This document shows positions 44,082 to 52,583 of a stretch of 64,000 nt of DNA, in pieces. The notes beneath the pieces were generated by a model that did not search any database, had not been told where the DNA came from, and worked only from the letters and a program-made list of their open reading frames with translations. Position 1 is the first letter of the stretch. Each line of letters begins with the position of its first letter. A program made the translations under genes and the position numbers. This stretch comes from Fusicatenibacter saccharivorans (GTDB lineage Bacteria; Bacillota; Clostridia; Lachnospirales; Lachnospiraceae): assembly GCF_015557635.1 (NCBI RefSeq), contig NZ_JADNOP010000005.1:124001-188000 (forward strand), in the 5' to 3' direction.

Positions 44082-45440
44082 ATGGAACGAGAAACATTCC
44101 AATCGCGCCTTGGCTTTCTTCTGCTTTCGGCAGGATGTGCCATCGGCATCGGAAATGTATGGAAATTTCCGTATATGGTAGGAAACAACGGAGGCGGCAT
44201 TTTCGTGCTGTTTTACCTGCTGTTCCTTGCCATCATGGGAGTTCCGATTCTGTCGATGGAGCTTGCCATCGGAAGAGGAAGCAAAAAGAGTACCGTGCGC
44301 GCGTATGGGGAACTGGAAAAGAAAGGGCAGAAGTGGCATATCCACGGATACGTTGCCCTCATCGGAAACTATCTGCTGATGATGTTCTACACCGTCGTTG
44401 CAGGCTGGATGCTGTACTATTTCTACAGCTTTTTAATCGGAAAATTCAGCGGCCTGACAGGCGACGCCGTAACCGGAAAATTCAACGAGATGCTTTCATC
44501 TCCGTCGATTCTTGTCATTACCATGCTGATTATTACAATTGCAGGCTTTCTGATCTGTTCGGTGGGTCTGCAGAACGGCGTGGAGCGTGTTACAAAGGTG
44601 ATGATGATCGTGTTGATGGTCATCATGATTTTCCTTGCGGTTTACAGCTTTACGATGCCGGGTGCCAAAGAGGGACTGAAATTCTATCTGGTGCCGGATA
44701 TGCAGCAGATCGAACAGGTGGGACTGTTCCACATTATCACAAACGCGATGAGCCAGGCATTTTTTACGCTGAGCCTTGGTATCGGCGCGATGCTGATTTT
44801 CGGCAGCTACTTAAACGGCGGAAAATCCCTGCTCGGCGAGGCAGTCAGCATTGCAGCGCTCGATACGTTTGTAGCGATTACCGCAGGCCTCATCATTTTC
44901 CCGGCGTGCTTCTCCTACAACGTACAGCCGGACAGCGGCCCGAAGCTGATCTTTATGACGCTGCCGCACATTTTCACCTCGATGAAGGGCGGACGGATTT
45001 TCGGAAGCTTCTTCTTCCTGTTCCTGTTCTTTGCGGCGCTGTCTACCATCATCGCTGTATTTGAGAATATCATGTGCTGTTTTTCTGAGATTTTCGGCGT
45101 TTCCAGAAAACAGTCAGCCATCATCAACTGCATTCTGGTGATCTTAGGATCCCTGCCGTGTGCACTCGGCTACAATGTGTGGTCCGGATTCCAGCCGCTC
45201 GGCGCAGGAAGCACCGTTCTTGATCTTGAGGACTTTATCGTCAGCAACCTTCTGCTGCCGGTCGGCTCTCTGATTTACCTTCTGTTCTGTACTTCAAAAT
45301 GGGGCTGGGGCTTCAAAAACTACCAGGCAGAGGCAAATAAGGGCGGGGGCCTGAAAGTGCCGGACTGGGTACGGGTTTATCTTTCTTATATTCTGCCGTT
45401 GCTGCTTCTGGTATTAATTGTCCAGGGACTGATCGGATAA
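44082..45440 (+). CDS. Sodium-dependent transporter, NSS/SNF family
   Basis: 452 aa, about eleven or twelve membrane spans, LeuT fold. The N-terminus GCAIGIGNVWKFPYMVGNN is the strongly conserved sodium- and substrate-binding first helix. Family members carry amino acids with sodium, and bacterial ones are often tryptophan, tyrosine or leucine carriers; the substrate is not evident. The start is the ATG at 44082 after GGGAGG; the frame extends further upstream but overlaps the AraC gene. Its place between sugar genes does not by itself imply sugar transport. Confidence 0.92.
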   Translation: MERETFQSRLGFLLLSAGCAIGIGNVWKFPYMVGNNGGGIFVLFYLLFLAIMGVPILSMELAIGRGSKKSTVRAYGELEKKGQKWHIHGYVALIGNYLLMMFYTVVAGWMLYYFYSFLIGKFSGLTGDAVTGKFNEMLSSPSILVITMLIITIAGFLICSVGLQNGVERVTKVMMIVLMVIMIFLAVYSFTMPGAKEGLKFYLVPDMQQIEQVGLFHIITNAMSQAFFTLSLGIGAMLIFGSYLNGGKSLLGEAVSIAALDTFVAITAGLIIFPACFSYNVQPDSGPKLIFMTLPHIFTSMKGGRIFGSFFFLFLFFAALSTIIAVFENIMCCFSEIFGVSRKQSAIINCILVILGSLPCALGYNVWSGFQPLGAGSTVLDLEDFIVSNLLLPVGSLIYLLFCTSKWGWGFKNYQAEANKGGGLKVPDWVRVYLSYILPLLLLVLIVQGLIG

Positions 45441-45537
45441 GACAGGAACAAAAAGGTCAATATCAGACGAAAAAAAGATAAGAAAAGAACTGGAAAAAAA
45501 GCCAGGAATACGAGATAATAAAAGACAAGAGACCAGA

Positions 45538-45580
45538 ACAGGTGCCGGGACCCGGAAGTATCAGGTGTCCCGGCACTTGT
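45538..45580 (+). other. Hairpin between NSS transporter and GH3 genes
   Basis: A 14-bp stem (45538-45551 with 45567-45580), including GTGCCGGGAC/GTCCCGGCAC and one G-U pair, sits 35 bases before the GH3 start. No T-run follows, so it may be a processing or attenuating structure rather than a terminator. Confidence 0.5.
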
Positions 45581-45615
45581 CGGATCAGAAAGGATACAGG
45601 AGAAAGGGGAACAAA

Positions 45616-48417
45616 ATGGGAAAATTTACACCACTGGATTTCAACAAATATGCAGCACTGGCCCGTCAGGCAGCGGCAGAAGGCTGTGTACTTCTGAAAA
45701 ACGAAAATGAGGCACTCCCGCTTCGAAAAGGAGACAAAGTGGCTGTTTTCGGAAGAATTGCATTCCACTATTATAAGAGCGGACTTGGCTCCGGCGGTCT
45801 TGTCAATACGAAATACGTTGTCGGTATTCTGGATGCCTTAAAAGAAGAAAAAGACATTACACTCGACGAGAATCTTCTTGGAACATACGAAAAATGGATC
45901 GAGAAAAATCCGTACGACGAAGGACAGGGCTGGGGCAAGGTGCCGTGGTCCCAAAAAGAGATGGAGCTGACCGACGAGATCGTGGAGAGTGCAAAAGGCG
46001 CCGATGCAGCCATCGTTGTTGTAGGCCGTACCGCAGGTGAGGATCAGGACAACAAAAATGAGGCAGGCAGCTATCTCTTAACCGATACTGAAAAAGAGAT
46101 GGTAGAAAAAGTCAGCAAAGCATTTGCAAGAACAATCGTTGTGCTGAACGTCGGAAACATTATCGACATGAAATGGGTGAAAGAGTGCAATCCGGCAGCT
46201 GTTCTCTATGTATGGCAGGGTGGTCAGGAAGGCGGAAACGGTGTTGCCGATGTACTGATGGGAAGAGTCAATCCGTGCGGTAAGCTGACCGACACGATTG
46301 CAGAGAATATCGAGGACTATCCGTCCCAAAGCTGCTTCGGCGATCTGACCCGCAATGAGTACAAAGAGGATATCTACGTCGGATACCGCTACTTTGAGAC
46401 CTTTGCAAAAGAGAAAGTATTGTATCCGTTCGGTTTTGGTCTTTCCTATACGACATTTGCCGTGACCGCAGAGGCCAAAGAGAAAGATGTTGACAATGTA
46501 ACCGTGACGGCAACCGTTGAAAATACCGGCAAAACGGATGGTAAAGAGGTTGTTCAGGTTTATGTAAAAGCTCCGCAGGGTGTTCTTGGAAAACCATCCC
46601 GCGCACTCGTCGGTTTTGCAAAGACCGGTGTTCTTGCACCAGGCGCAAAAGAGACGCTGACGATCGATGTGACCAAAGAGAGCTTTGCATCCTACGATGA
46701 CAGCGGTGCAACCGGCCACAAATCCTGCTACGTACTCGAAGAGGGCAGTTATGAGTTCTACGTCGGAAGCGATGTCAGAAGCGCAGCCTTTGCCGGTGCA
46801 TACGAGCAGCCGTTCAAAGTGGTTGAGATCCTGACCGAGGCTATGGCTCCGGTAGAAGCATTTGAGCGCATGAAAGCTGTTCCGGGCGAAGACGGAACGT
46901 TAAAACCGGGATATGAGGCAGCTCCTCTACGCACCGTAGATCCGATCGAGCGCATGAAAGAAAACCGCATGGAGCCGATCACCTATACCGGTGACAAAGG
47001 CTACAAGCTCGGTGATGTCCTGGATAAGAAAGTAACGATGGAAGAGTTCGTGGCACAGCTTTCCGATGAAGATCTGATCTGCATCTTCCGCGGCGAGGGC
47101 ATGTGCAGCCCGAAGGTTACTCCGGGAACCGCAGCAGCATTCGGCGGCCTGACACCGGAACTGCAGGAATTCGGTATTCCGGCAGCCTGCTGTACCGACG
47201 GCCCGTCCGGACTCCGCTTTGACTGCGGAACGAGAGCCTTCTCCATGCCGAACGGAACCCTGCTTGGCTGTACGTTTGACCTTCCGCTGGTAGAAGATCT
47301 GTACGAGATGGCAGGACGCGAGATGAGACAGAACCGTGTCGATGCCTTGCTCGGACCTGGTATGAATATTCACAGAAACCCGCTGAACGGCCGTAACTTT
47401 GAGTATATCTCCGAGGATCCGTACCTGACCGGATGGATCAGTGCCGTACAGATTCTTGGTATGGAAAAATCCGATGTAACCGGAACCATCAAACATTTCT
47501 GTGCAAATAACCAGGAGTCCAACCGACATCATGTGGACGCCGTTGTTTCCGAGCGTGCCCTGCGTGAAATCTATCTGAAGGGATATGAAATCGCAGTCAA
47601 AGAAGGCGGCGCAAGATCCATCATGAGCACTTACGGACCGGTCAACGGCATCTGGACTGCAGGAAATTACGATCTTCTGACCACGATTCTGCGCGGCGAG
47701 TGGAACTACGACGGCTTCGTTATGACTGACTGGTGGGCAATGTCAAACCGTGAGGGATATGAAGCAACCAAAACAACCCATGCACCGATGGTATCTGCCG
47801 GAAACGATGTCTTCATGGTATGCACCGACTGCTCCGATATGGGACAGGACGATGTGAAAGAGGCACTGGAAAACGGCGAGATCACAAGAGGCGACCTGCA
47901 GAGAAATGCGATGAATGTCCTGCATTTCATCCTTGGAACTCCAAGCATCTTACGGTTCCTGGACCGCATCAGCGAGGAAGAGAAAGAAGCACAGGAGCAG
48001 ATGGGCGACAACGATTTCGTTGCAGCAGATCTTGTAACATACGAGGCAGATCCGGCAACGGGAGATGTTGTGATTGACGCATCCGCATGGAACACGAAAA
48101 AAGGAAACAGTGAAGTATGCGGTGTTACGATTCTGGCTGACAAGATGGGAACGTACGATATCGAAATCGAGATGAAATCCGATCTGGAAGACCTCGCACA
48201 GCTGCCGGTAACCGTGTACATCGACAATATCGTAAAAACTATGATCAGCATCCGCGGAACAAAAGGTGAGTGGATCAAAGAGACGAGAGACCTTGGCTTC
48301 TTCTTCGGCCCGAACCACTACCTGAAGCTGTACTTCGGCGCAAATGGTCTGGAGCTTGGAAAGATCCGCCTGAAGTTAAGAGAAGGCATGGAAGTACTGA
48401 GCAAACACGAGGAATAA
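45616..48417 (+). CDS. GH3 beta-glucosidase-like enzyme, permuted domain order
   Basis: 933 aa, no signal peptide. The usual GH3 order is swapped: the alpha/beta sandwich domain comes first (residues about 10-230, with AAEGCVLLKNENEALPL). A fibronectin III-like domain follows (about 290-380, ending near SYEFYVGSDVR). The (alpha/beta)8 barrel comes last (about 470-790), with nucleophile Asp705 in VMTDWWAMSN. A C-terminal beta domain, perhaps carbohydrate-binding, covers the last 110 residues. This permuted arrangement is known in a subset of gut and rumen beta-glucosidases. Exact sugar specificity is not readable. The ATG at 45616 has an AAAGGGGA site. Confidence 0.93.
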   Translation: MGKFTPLDFNKYAALARQAAAEGCVLLKNENEALPLRKGDKVAVFGRIAFHYYKSGLGSGGLVNTKYVVGILDALKEEKDITLDENLLGTYEKWIEKNPYDEGQGWGKVPWSQKEMELTDEIVESAKGADAAIVVVGRTAGEDQDNKNEAGSYLLTDTEKEMVEKVSKAFARTIVVLNVGNIIDMKWVKECNPAAVLYVWQGGQEGGNGVADVLMGRVNPCGKLTDTIAENIEDYPSQSCFGDLTRNEYKEDIYVGYRYFETFAKEKVLYPFGFGLSYTTFAVTAEAKEKDVDNVTVTATVENTGKTDGKEVVQVYVKAPQGVLGKPSRALVGFAKTGVLAPGAKETLTIDVTKESFASYDDSGATGHKSCYVLEEGSYEFYVGSDVRSAAFAGAYEQPFKVVEILTEAMAPVEAFERMKAVPGEDGTLKPGYEAAPLRTVDPIERMKENRMEPITYTGDKGYKLGDVLDKKVTMEEFVAQLSDEDLICIFRGEGMCSPKVTPGTAAAFGGLTPELQEFGIPAACCTDGPSGLRFDCGTRAFSMPNGTLLGCTFDLPLVEDLYEMAGREMRQNRVDALLGPGMNIHRNPLNGRNFEYISEDPYLTGWISAVQILGMEKSDVTGTIKHFCANNQESNRHHVDAVVSERALREIYLKGYEIAVKEGGARSIMSTYGPVNGIWTAGNYDLLTTILRGEWNYDGFVMTDWWAMSNREGYEATKTTHAPMVSAGNDVFMVCTDCSDMGQDDVKEALENGEITRGDLQRNAMNVLHFILGTPSILRFLDRISEEEKEAQEQMGDNDFVAADLVTYEADPATGDVVIDASAWNTKKGNSEVCGVTILADKMGTYDIEIEMKSDLEDLAQLPVTVYIDNIVKTMISIRGTKGEWIKETRDLGFFFGPNHYLKLYFGANGLELGKIRLKLREGMEVLSKHEE

Positions 48418-48437
48418 ATAAAAAAAGAAATACAGAG

Positions 48438-48491
48438 AAAAACCGGAACCCGGGAGCCGCTGTTTGAAAGCGGTGCCGGGTTCCGGTTTTT
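48438..48491 (+). terminator. Terminator after GH3 gene
   Basis: AAAAACCGGAACCCGG pairs with CCGGGTTCCGGTTTTT around an inner GCCGC/GCGGT-like stem. A strong G/C stem with T-run; with A-run on the left it can serve the convergent HdeD-like gene too. Confidence 0.85.
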
Positions 48492-48527
48492 CGTATGAAA
48501 GAAGATTTTTATGGAAGAAGCTGTTTT

Positions 48528-49157
48528 TTAGTGAAGCTCGTCCTCATCCACATCAATCACATTGTCATCGTGCAGGATTTTCTGCTGGTTGATCTCTGTC
48601 TGGATGACGTTTTTGATCCGGCGTTTTGCGCGGCCCATGTAGTAGGTGGTGACAAGATCGGAAATGCCGCTGTAGACAAGGCAGATACCGATGAAAATGT
48701 TTGTGGTTGCAACGGCATCAAACGGATTGGTACAGATGATGATGCCGAGAACGCTGGTTAAAAGAGCCAGCAGGAACTCAAGCCACCATTTTTCCAGCCC
48801 TGTTTTTTTGAGGTTGAACGCCTTCTGAATGCTGAGCAGTCCGTTTGCCAGAAGGATGATACCGATGACAACCGGGATGAATGCGATTACAAGGTCACTT
48901 TCAAAGATAACGAAGCAGCCGAACAGAATCAGTACCAGGGCAACGAACAGATCGTAGCGGAAGAAAAACGGCTCGCCGCGGCTTGCAATGTAGCGGATCA
49001 ACGCAACAACGCCGCCAAACAGGAGCAGTGCTCCGGCGATATAACAGATCAGCAAACTCGTTTTTACGGGGTAGACGATCAGCACGATACCTAGTATAAT
49101 AGAGACAGCGGCTGAAAGCAGGAAACTGTTTTTCACATCCTGAAAAAATTGTTTCAT
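48528..49157 (-). CDS. HdeD/DUF308-family membrane protein
   Basis: 209 aa with six predicted hydrophobic spans in three pairs, from SAAVSIILGIVLIVYPVKT to TTNIFIGICLVYSGISDL. This is the DUF308 repeat pattern of HdeD proteins. A charged cytoplasmic tail with acidic end (VIDVDEDELH) follows. In Escherichia coli HdeD is linked to acid resistance; function here is unknown. The ATG at 49157 has GGAGA upstream. It is convergent with the GH3 gene and divergent from the sigma-like gene. Confidence 0.8.
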   Translation of the reverse strand: MKQFFQDVKNSFLLSAAVSIILGIVLIVYPVKTSLLICYIAGALLLFGGVVALIRYIASRGEPFFFRYDLFVALVLILFGCFVIFESDLVIAFIPVVIGIILLANGLLSIQKAFNLKKTGLEKWWLEFLLALLTSVLGIIICTNPFDAVATTNIFIGICLVYSGISDLVTTYYMGRAKRRIKNVIQTEINQQKILHDDNVIDVDEDELH

Positions 49158-49201
49158 AAGGATTCTCCTTTCCACTTGAATGTGGTTTTTCGTTTGCTTT
49201 T

Positions 49202-49230
49202 ATAGTAGCTTTTCAAAGCAGAAAAAGCAA
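49202..49230 (-). promoter_or_regulatory. Promoter of the HdeD-like gene
   Basis: On the minus strand TTGCTT (49230-49225) and TACTAT (49207-49202) are 17 bases apart, about 45 bases before the start codon. Confidence 0.5.
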
Positions 49231-49297
49231 TGGACAAATTGAAAAAAATGTACGAAGAAATGGAATCGTGAAACGGAAGAAAGAGAGGGTAAAAAAG

Positions 49298-50044
49298 ATG
49301 CAGGACGAACAGAAAAAGTTCCAGGAGAAGCTCTCCGAATTGCTGTCATACGCCAGAGACCATGAAAATAAAGTAACGATGAAAGAAGTCAGAGACTTTT
49401 TTGAAGACTTTGCACTGGATGAGCAGAAAGTCACCTTTGTCTGCGAATATCTGACGATGGAGCAGGTCGATGTGGCAGATTATGAGCCGGGCGTCGTGCT
49501 GGAGGAGACCGAAAAAGAAAAGAAAAAACCGGAGTTTTCCGAGGAGGAGCTGCGTGCCTTACAGCAGTATCTTGACGAACTGCCGGAGACAGAAACACCG
49601 TCGGAGGAAGAAACGGCAGAGCTTTACCGGAAAGCGGCAGAGGGCGATTCCCTTGCAAAGAGCATGCTCGTGCAGCTCTGGCTTCCGAAAGTTATTGAGA
49701 CCGCAAAAGAAATGCACACCCGCGATTTCTTCCTGATGGATCTGGTGCAGGAGGGAAATGTCGGACTTTTAGTAGCGCTGGAGTCCGTTGTAAAAGCTGA
49801 GACGGCGGAGCAGGCGATTGATGCGGCTGTGCGTGAGACGATCAGCGATTTCATGGAAGAACACAGAGTTCAGAAACACAAGGACAATACTGTAGTCAAT
49901 AAAGTAAACCGCTTAAAAGACGCCATCGAGGAACTCTCCGACGGCGATGACATGGATTTCAGTGTGGCAGAGCTTTCCGCGTATCTTGACATGTCCGTGG
50001 AAGAGATTGAGGATATTCTGCGGATTGCAGGCGAAGAGCCGTAA
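49298..50044 (+). CDS. Degenerate sigma-70-like protein lacking region 4
   Basis: 248 aa. Residues about 5-60 (LLSYARDHENKVTMKEVRDFF) resemble sigma-70 region 1.1. A central part (about 115-160) resembles region 2.1-2.2, with FFLMDLVQEGNVGLLVALE matching the core-RNA-polymerase contact. The usual aromatic promoter-melting residues of region 2.3 are missing, and a region 3-like helix pair (FSVAELSAYLDMSVEEIEDIL) ends the protein. Region 4, which reads the -35, is absent. It may bind RNA polymerase core as a regulator rather than act as a true sigma factor. The ATG at 49298 follows AGAGGG; a GTG at 49268 has no ribosome site. Confidence 0.7.
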   Translation: MQDEQKKFQEKLSELLSYARDHENKVTMKEVRDFFEDFALDEQKVTFVCEYLTMEQVDVADYEPGVVLEETEKEKKKPEFSEEELRALQQYLDELPETETPSEEETAELYRKAAEGDSLAKSMLVQLWLPKVIETAKEMHTRDFFLMDLVQEGNVGLLVALESVVKAETAEQAIDAAVRETISDFMEEHRVQKHKDNTVVNKVNRLKDAIEELSDGDDMDFSVAELSAYLDMSVEEIEDILRIAGEEP

Positions 50045-50113
50045 CAAAAGGCTGGTATTTGCACAGAAACTGTGTGAATTGGCAATAAAACAAAAGCAAA
50101 GGAGAAAAATACA

Positions 50114-50416
50114 ATGGTACATCATATTGTTATGTGGAAATTCAAACCGGAAGTAGAGGATGCAAAGAAACCGGAGCTGAAAAAAGCGATGGCAGAGAAC
50201 CTGAAAAGCCTGGTCGGCAAAGTGCCGGGATTGTTGACGGTTGACTTTGTAGAAGCACCGCTTGCATCTTCCACCCATGATATGGCACTTGTCACAACCC
50301 TGGAAAAAGCAGAGGATGTAGCTGTATATGCAAAACATCCGGAGCACGTAAAAGTAGCAGACACCTATGTACGTCCGTACACAACGGAGCGTGCGGCACT
50401 CGATTACGAAGAGTAA
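50114..50416 (+). CDS. Dabb (stress-responsive A/B barrel) domain protein
   Basis: 100 aa single-domain protein. MVHHIVMWKFKPEV at the start, the central VDFVEAP strand and a conserved HPEHVKVADTYVRPY segment fit the dimeric ferredoxin-like Dabb family. Members are small and mostly of unknown function. AAAGGAG precedes the ATG. It lies 69 bases after the sigma-like gene on the same strand and may be co-transcribed. Confidence 0.85.
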   Translation: MVHHIVMWKFKPEVEDAKKPELKKAMAENLKSLVGKVPGLLTVDFVEAPLASSTHDMALVTTLEKAEDVAVYAKHPEHVKVADTYVRPYTTERAALDYEE

Positions 50417-50432
50417 AAACAAATACGGACTT

Positions 50433-50596
50433 TAGAGCGTGTCTGAAAAACCATTTCCGCAATCTGCAAGCCCCACTTTGCGGGAGATTTTACCCTCATT
50501 CGGTTGCCGTAGCCCGCTACGCCGCCCTCATTCGGATAAAATCTCCCACAAACTGGGACTCGCAGCTCACGAAAAGCCTTTTTCAGACACGCTCTA
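50433..50596. mobile_element. MITE-like element with 18-bp perfect terminal inverted repeats
   Basis: The 164-bp element begins TAGAGCGTGTCTGAAAAA and ends with its exact reverse complement. The outermost TA at each end would be the duplicated target of an IS630/Tc1-type transposase. Inside, GGGAGATTTTA pairs with TAAAATCTCCC, and CCCTCATTCGG is directly repeated. There is no coding capacity. Related arms occur at 133-176 and 3880-3914. Mobilisation by a transposase elsewhere in the genome is inferred. Confidence 0.7.
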
Positions 50597-50615
50597 GCTC
50601 GTTGCCCGCGTAAAT

Positions 50616-50659
50616 AAAAAAGTATCCCGCTTCCCCAAAAGGAACGGGATACTTTTTTT
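50616..50659. terminator. Bidirectional terminator between Dabb gene and orphan
   Basis: AAAAAAGTATCCCG (50616-50629) pairs with CGGGATACTTTTTT (50645-50658), with A- and T-runs flanking, between convergent genes. Confidence 0.85.
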
Positions 50660-50701
50660 GTGCCGAGAAGATCAATTCCTGATCTGGTGAATACGTTTCA
50701 T

Positions 50702-52342
50702 TTAAGTGTTTTTCTGTTCTTCCTTCTGCAGTTCGTCAATTGTAAGCAGCAGCTCATCGATGGAAACCTCTTCGTCCTTCGGATCTTCCGTAAATTCTCT
50801 GACCAGTTCTTCGTACGTTCTTCTTCTGTGTTCCAGCGCTTTCCGCGACCGCTCCCGCCGGATGCGTCGGACATACCGCAGGCGGAGGACAAAGAGCAGA
50901 ATCAGAACGAGAAGGACAAACGGCATCGCCAGAAAAACAGGATCTGCCTTCCGGATACGGGCAAAAAGGGATGCACCGGCCGAGGCAAGATGGCGGAACC
51001 AGGAAGCGGCATGCACAGTGCTTTTCCAGAACGCTGCGAAATGGGAAGCCACAGATGAGAAGGAAACCGTGGATGATGCCGGTGCTTTGGAAATGGCCGG
51101 TTCCGGTGTCTGGGTTATGGCCGGTGTTTCGGTCGGCGTCGCAGTGGCAGTCGGCGTCGGTGTCGCCGTCGGAACCGGTTCAAACGTTACGGCAAGGGTA
51201 TGATCCTTCTGGATATCGGAAAATGTGTAGCTGTCCGGATATTCCGTCACCGGCAGATACAAGCCGTCCACCGAGAGTTTCGCGAGCCGGAAGCCTTCGT
51301 CTGCCGTGTAGGAAACGGTTTTTTCCTCTCCGCGGGAAACTTCCCCGCCCTCGGACACCGAGCCATGCTCCGCCGCGGAAGTGGAAACCGTGAACAGATA
51401 CGGCACCCGGGTGCGGTAGAACTGCACGTACCGTCCACCATCTGCCTTTGTTACGTTTACAATCGCAATAAATTCCCCAGGATTTGTCTCGCAGAGGCCC
51501 TCTGGTTCATTGATGGTGATATCGTCGGAAAAGCCAAAATCAACCGTGTCGTCCGCAAGCAGTGTTTTCTGCGAGAGCGAGTATGTCTGGATAAAGTTTC
51601 CGATTCCGAGATGCATCGTCAGCGGAAAAAGAAAAAAGAGATCGCCGGAAACACAGAGATCCTGAAAGTTTTCCATGTAAAAATCGAAGGGATACGTGCC
51701 CCAGTCATCCACCACCTGAAGTGAGACATCGAGGAGTTTAAAGCCGTAGCCGCCGTCCGCATCGGTCTGGATCAGATAGCCGCCGGTGGAGGGAAGATAA
51801 TCAATACCGAGAATATTGTAGCTTGTCGAGAGCTGGATCCGCTCTTTCTGCTCGAGAGTATCCGGGTCGAGGCGGAAGATACATCCGTAATTGGAAGCAT
51901 CCGGGCTGCTGTAGCCGCTCACGAGGATTTCATGTGTGACGGGATTGTATGCCATACCGTTTGCGTGAGCAAAGTCTGCGTCCCTTACCTGATGCGCGAG
52001 GGAATACTGCGTAACGGGATTTCCGTCTGCGTCTGTATCATTTTTATAGTAGGCAGAGACTACGTCCGGCTCTGTCGTCAGATCATTAAAATTTTCGATG
52101 CAGATGATATAATCTTCCGTCGCACAGACGGACTGCACCGCGCCGTTGCTGCCGAGAATCGGATATTCCCCGACCAGTTCCCAGGAGGCACCAGTAAACG
52201 GCGTACTGGAGGCAAAACCAGCCTGGCAGAGCATGGGGTGAGTCAGAAAGAGAAAAATGCCCAGAAAAAGGGCAAGAAAAAACCGGCCGGATTTCTTGCC
52301 GGTGGGAGATTTTAACGAAAAATTTGTAAATGCAAGCCGCAT
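50702..52342 (-). CDS. Membrane-anchored extracellular protein, propeller plus InlB-like repeat
   Basis: 546 aa, family not recognised. The N-terminus has a basic stretch and a hydrophobic signal (about 20-41, ending near LCQAG). Residues about 50-310 are a repetitive beta-rich region with DADFAHANGMAYNP and NILGIDYLPSTGGY, suggesting a beta-propeller. Residues about 320-395 resemble an InlB B-repeat/flagellin-like beta-grasp unit (AAEHGSVSEGGEVSRGEEKT). A Thr/Pro linker, a second membrane span (about 468-490) and a basic-then-acidic cytoplasmic tail follow. It is probably displayed on the cell surface with its C-terminus inside. It is alone on the minus strand with its own promoter. Confidence 0.75.
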   Translation of the reverse strand: MRLAFTNFSLKSPTGKKSGRFFLALFLGIFLFLTHPMLCQAGFASSTPFTGASWELVGEYPILGSNGAVQSVCATEDYIICIENFNDLTTEPDVVSAYYKNDTDADGNPVTQYSLAHQVRDADFAHANGMAYNPVTHEILVSGYSSPDASNYGCIFRLDPDTLEQKERIQLSTSYNILGIDYLPSTGGYLIQTDADGGYGFKLLDVSLQVVDDWGTYPFDFYMENFQDLCVSGDLFFLFPLTMHLGIGNFIQTYSLSQKTLLADDTVDFGFSDDITINEPEGLCETNPGEFIAIVNVTKADGGRYVQFYRTRVPYLFTVSTSAAEHGSVSEGGEVSRGEEKTVSYTADEGFRLAKLSVDGLYLPVTEYPDSYTFSDIQKDHTLAVTFEPVPTATPTPTATATPTETPAITQTPEPAISKAPASSTVSFSSVASHFAAFWKSTVHAASWFRHLASAGASLFARIRKADPVFLAMPFVLLVLILLFVLRLRYVRRIRRERSRKALEHRRRTYEELVREFTEDPKDEEVSIDELLLTIDELQKEEQKNT

Positions 52343-52395
52343 ATGATGTGTAGGTCCTTTCTTACAGAAAAAAGGTGAACTTTTTCTGTCATCCT

Positions 52396-52424
52396 ATCTT
52401 ACCACGGAACCGGCGGAAAGTAAA
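52396..52424 (-). promoter_or_regulatory. Promoter of the membrane-anchored orphan
   Basis: On the minus strand TTTACT (52424-52419) and TAAGAT (52401-52396) are 17 bases apart. The leader contains a short A/T-rich hairpin (ACAGAAAAA/TTTTTCTGT, 52364-52389). Confidence 0.5.
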
Positions 52425-52502
52425 TGAAGGAGGGATGGAGATTTTCTTACATATCGTTTAAGAAAATGTAATAATTTTGTAGTGTTTGCCGATGCAAAGT
52501 AG

Positions 52503-52531
52503 TTGTAAACATTTTGCCGTCTTGGTAAAAT
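52503..52531 (+). promoter_or_regulatory. Promoter of the LacI-family gene
   Basis: TTGTAA (52503-52508) and TAAAAT (52526-52531) are separated by 17 bases, about 50 bases before the start. A near-palindrome TTTGC-CGAT-GCAAA just upstream (about 52485-52498) could be an operator, though its spacing differs from the one at 53643. Confidence 0.55.
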
Positions 52532-52583
52532 AAACATAACAGAATTCAGAAAATTGTGAAGAAAAAGGAAAGGCAGAGAACCG

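Noticed and set aside
43036-44097. Long N-terminal extension of the GH27 gene (788 codons in total)
   Set aside because: The family start TPPMGWNSY lies just after the ATG at 43035, which has a good ribosome site; the extension is antisense to the AraC gene.
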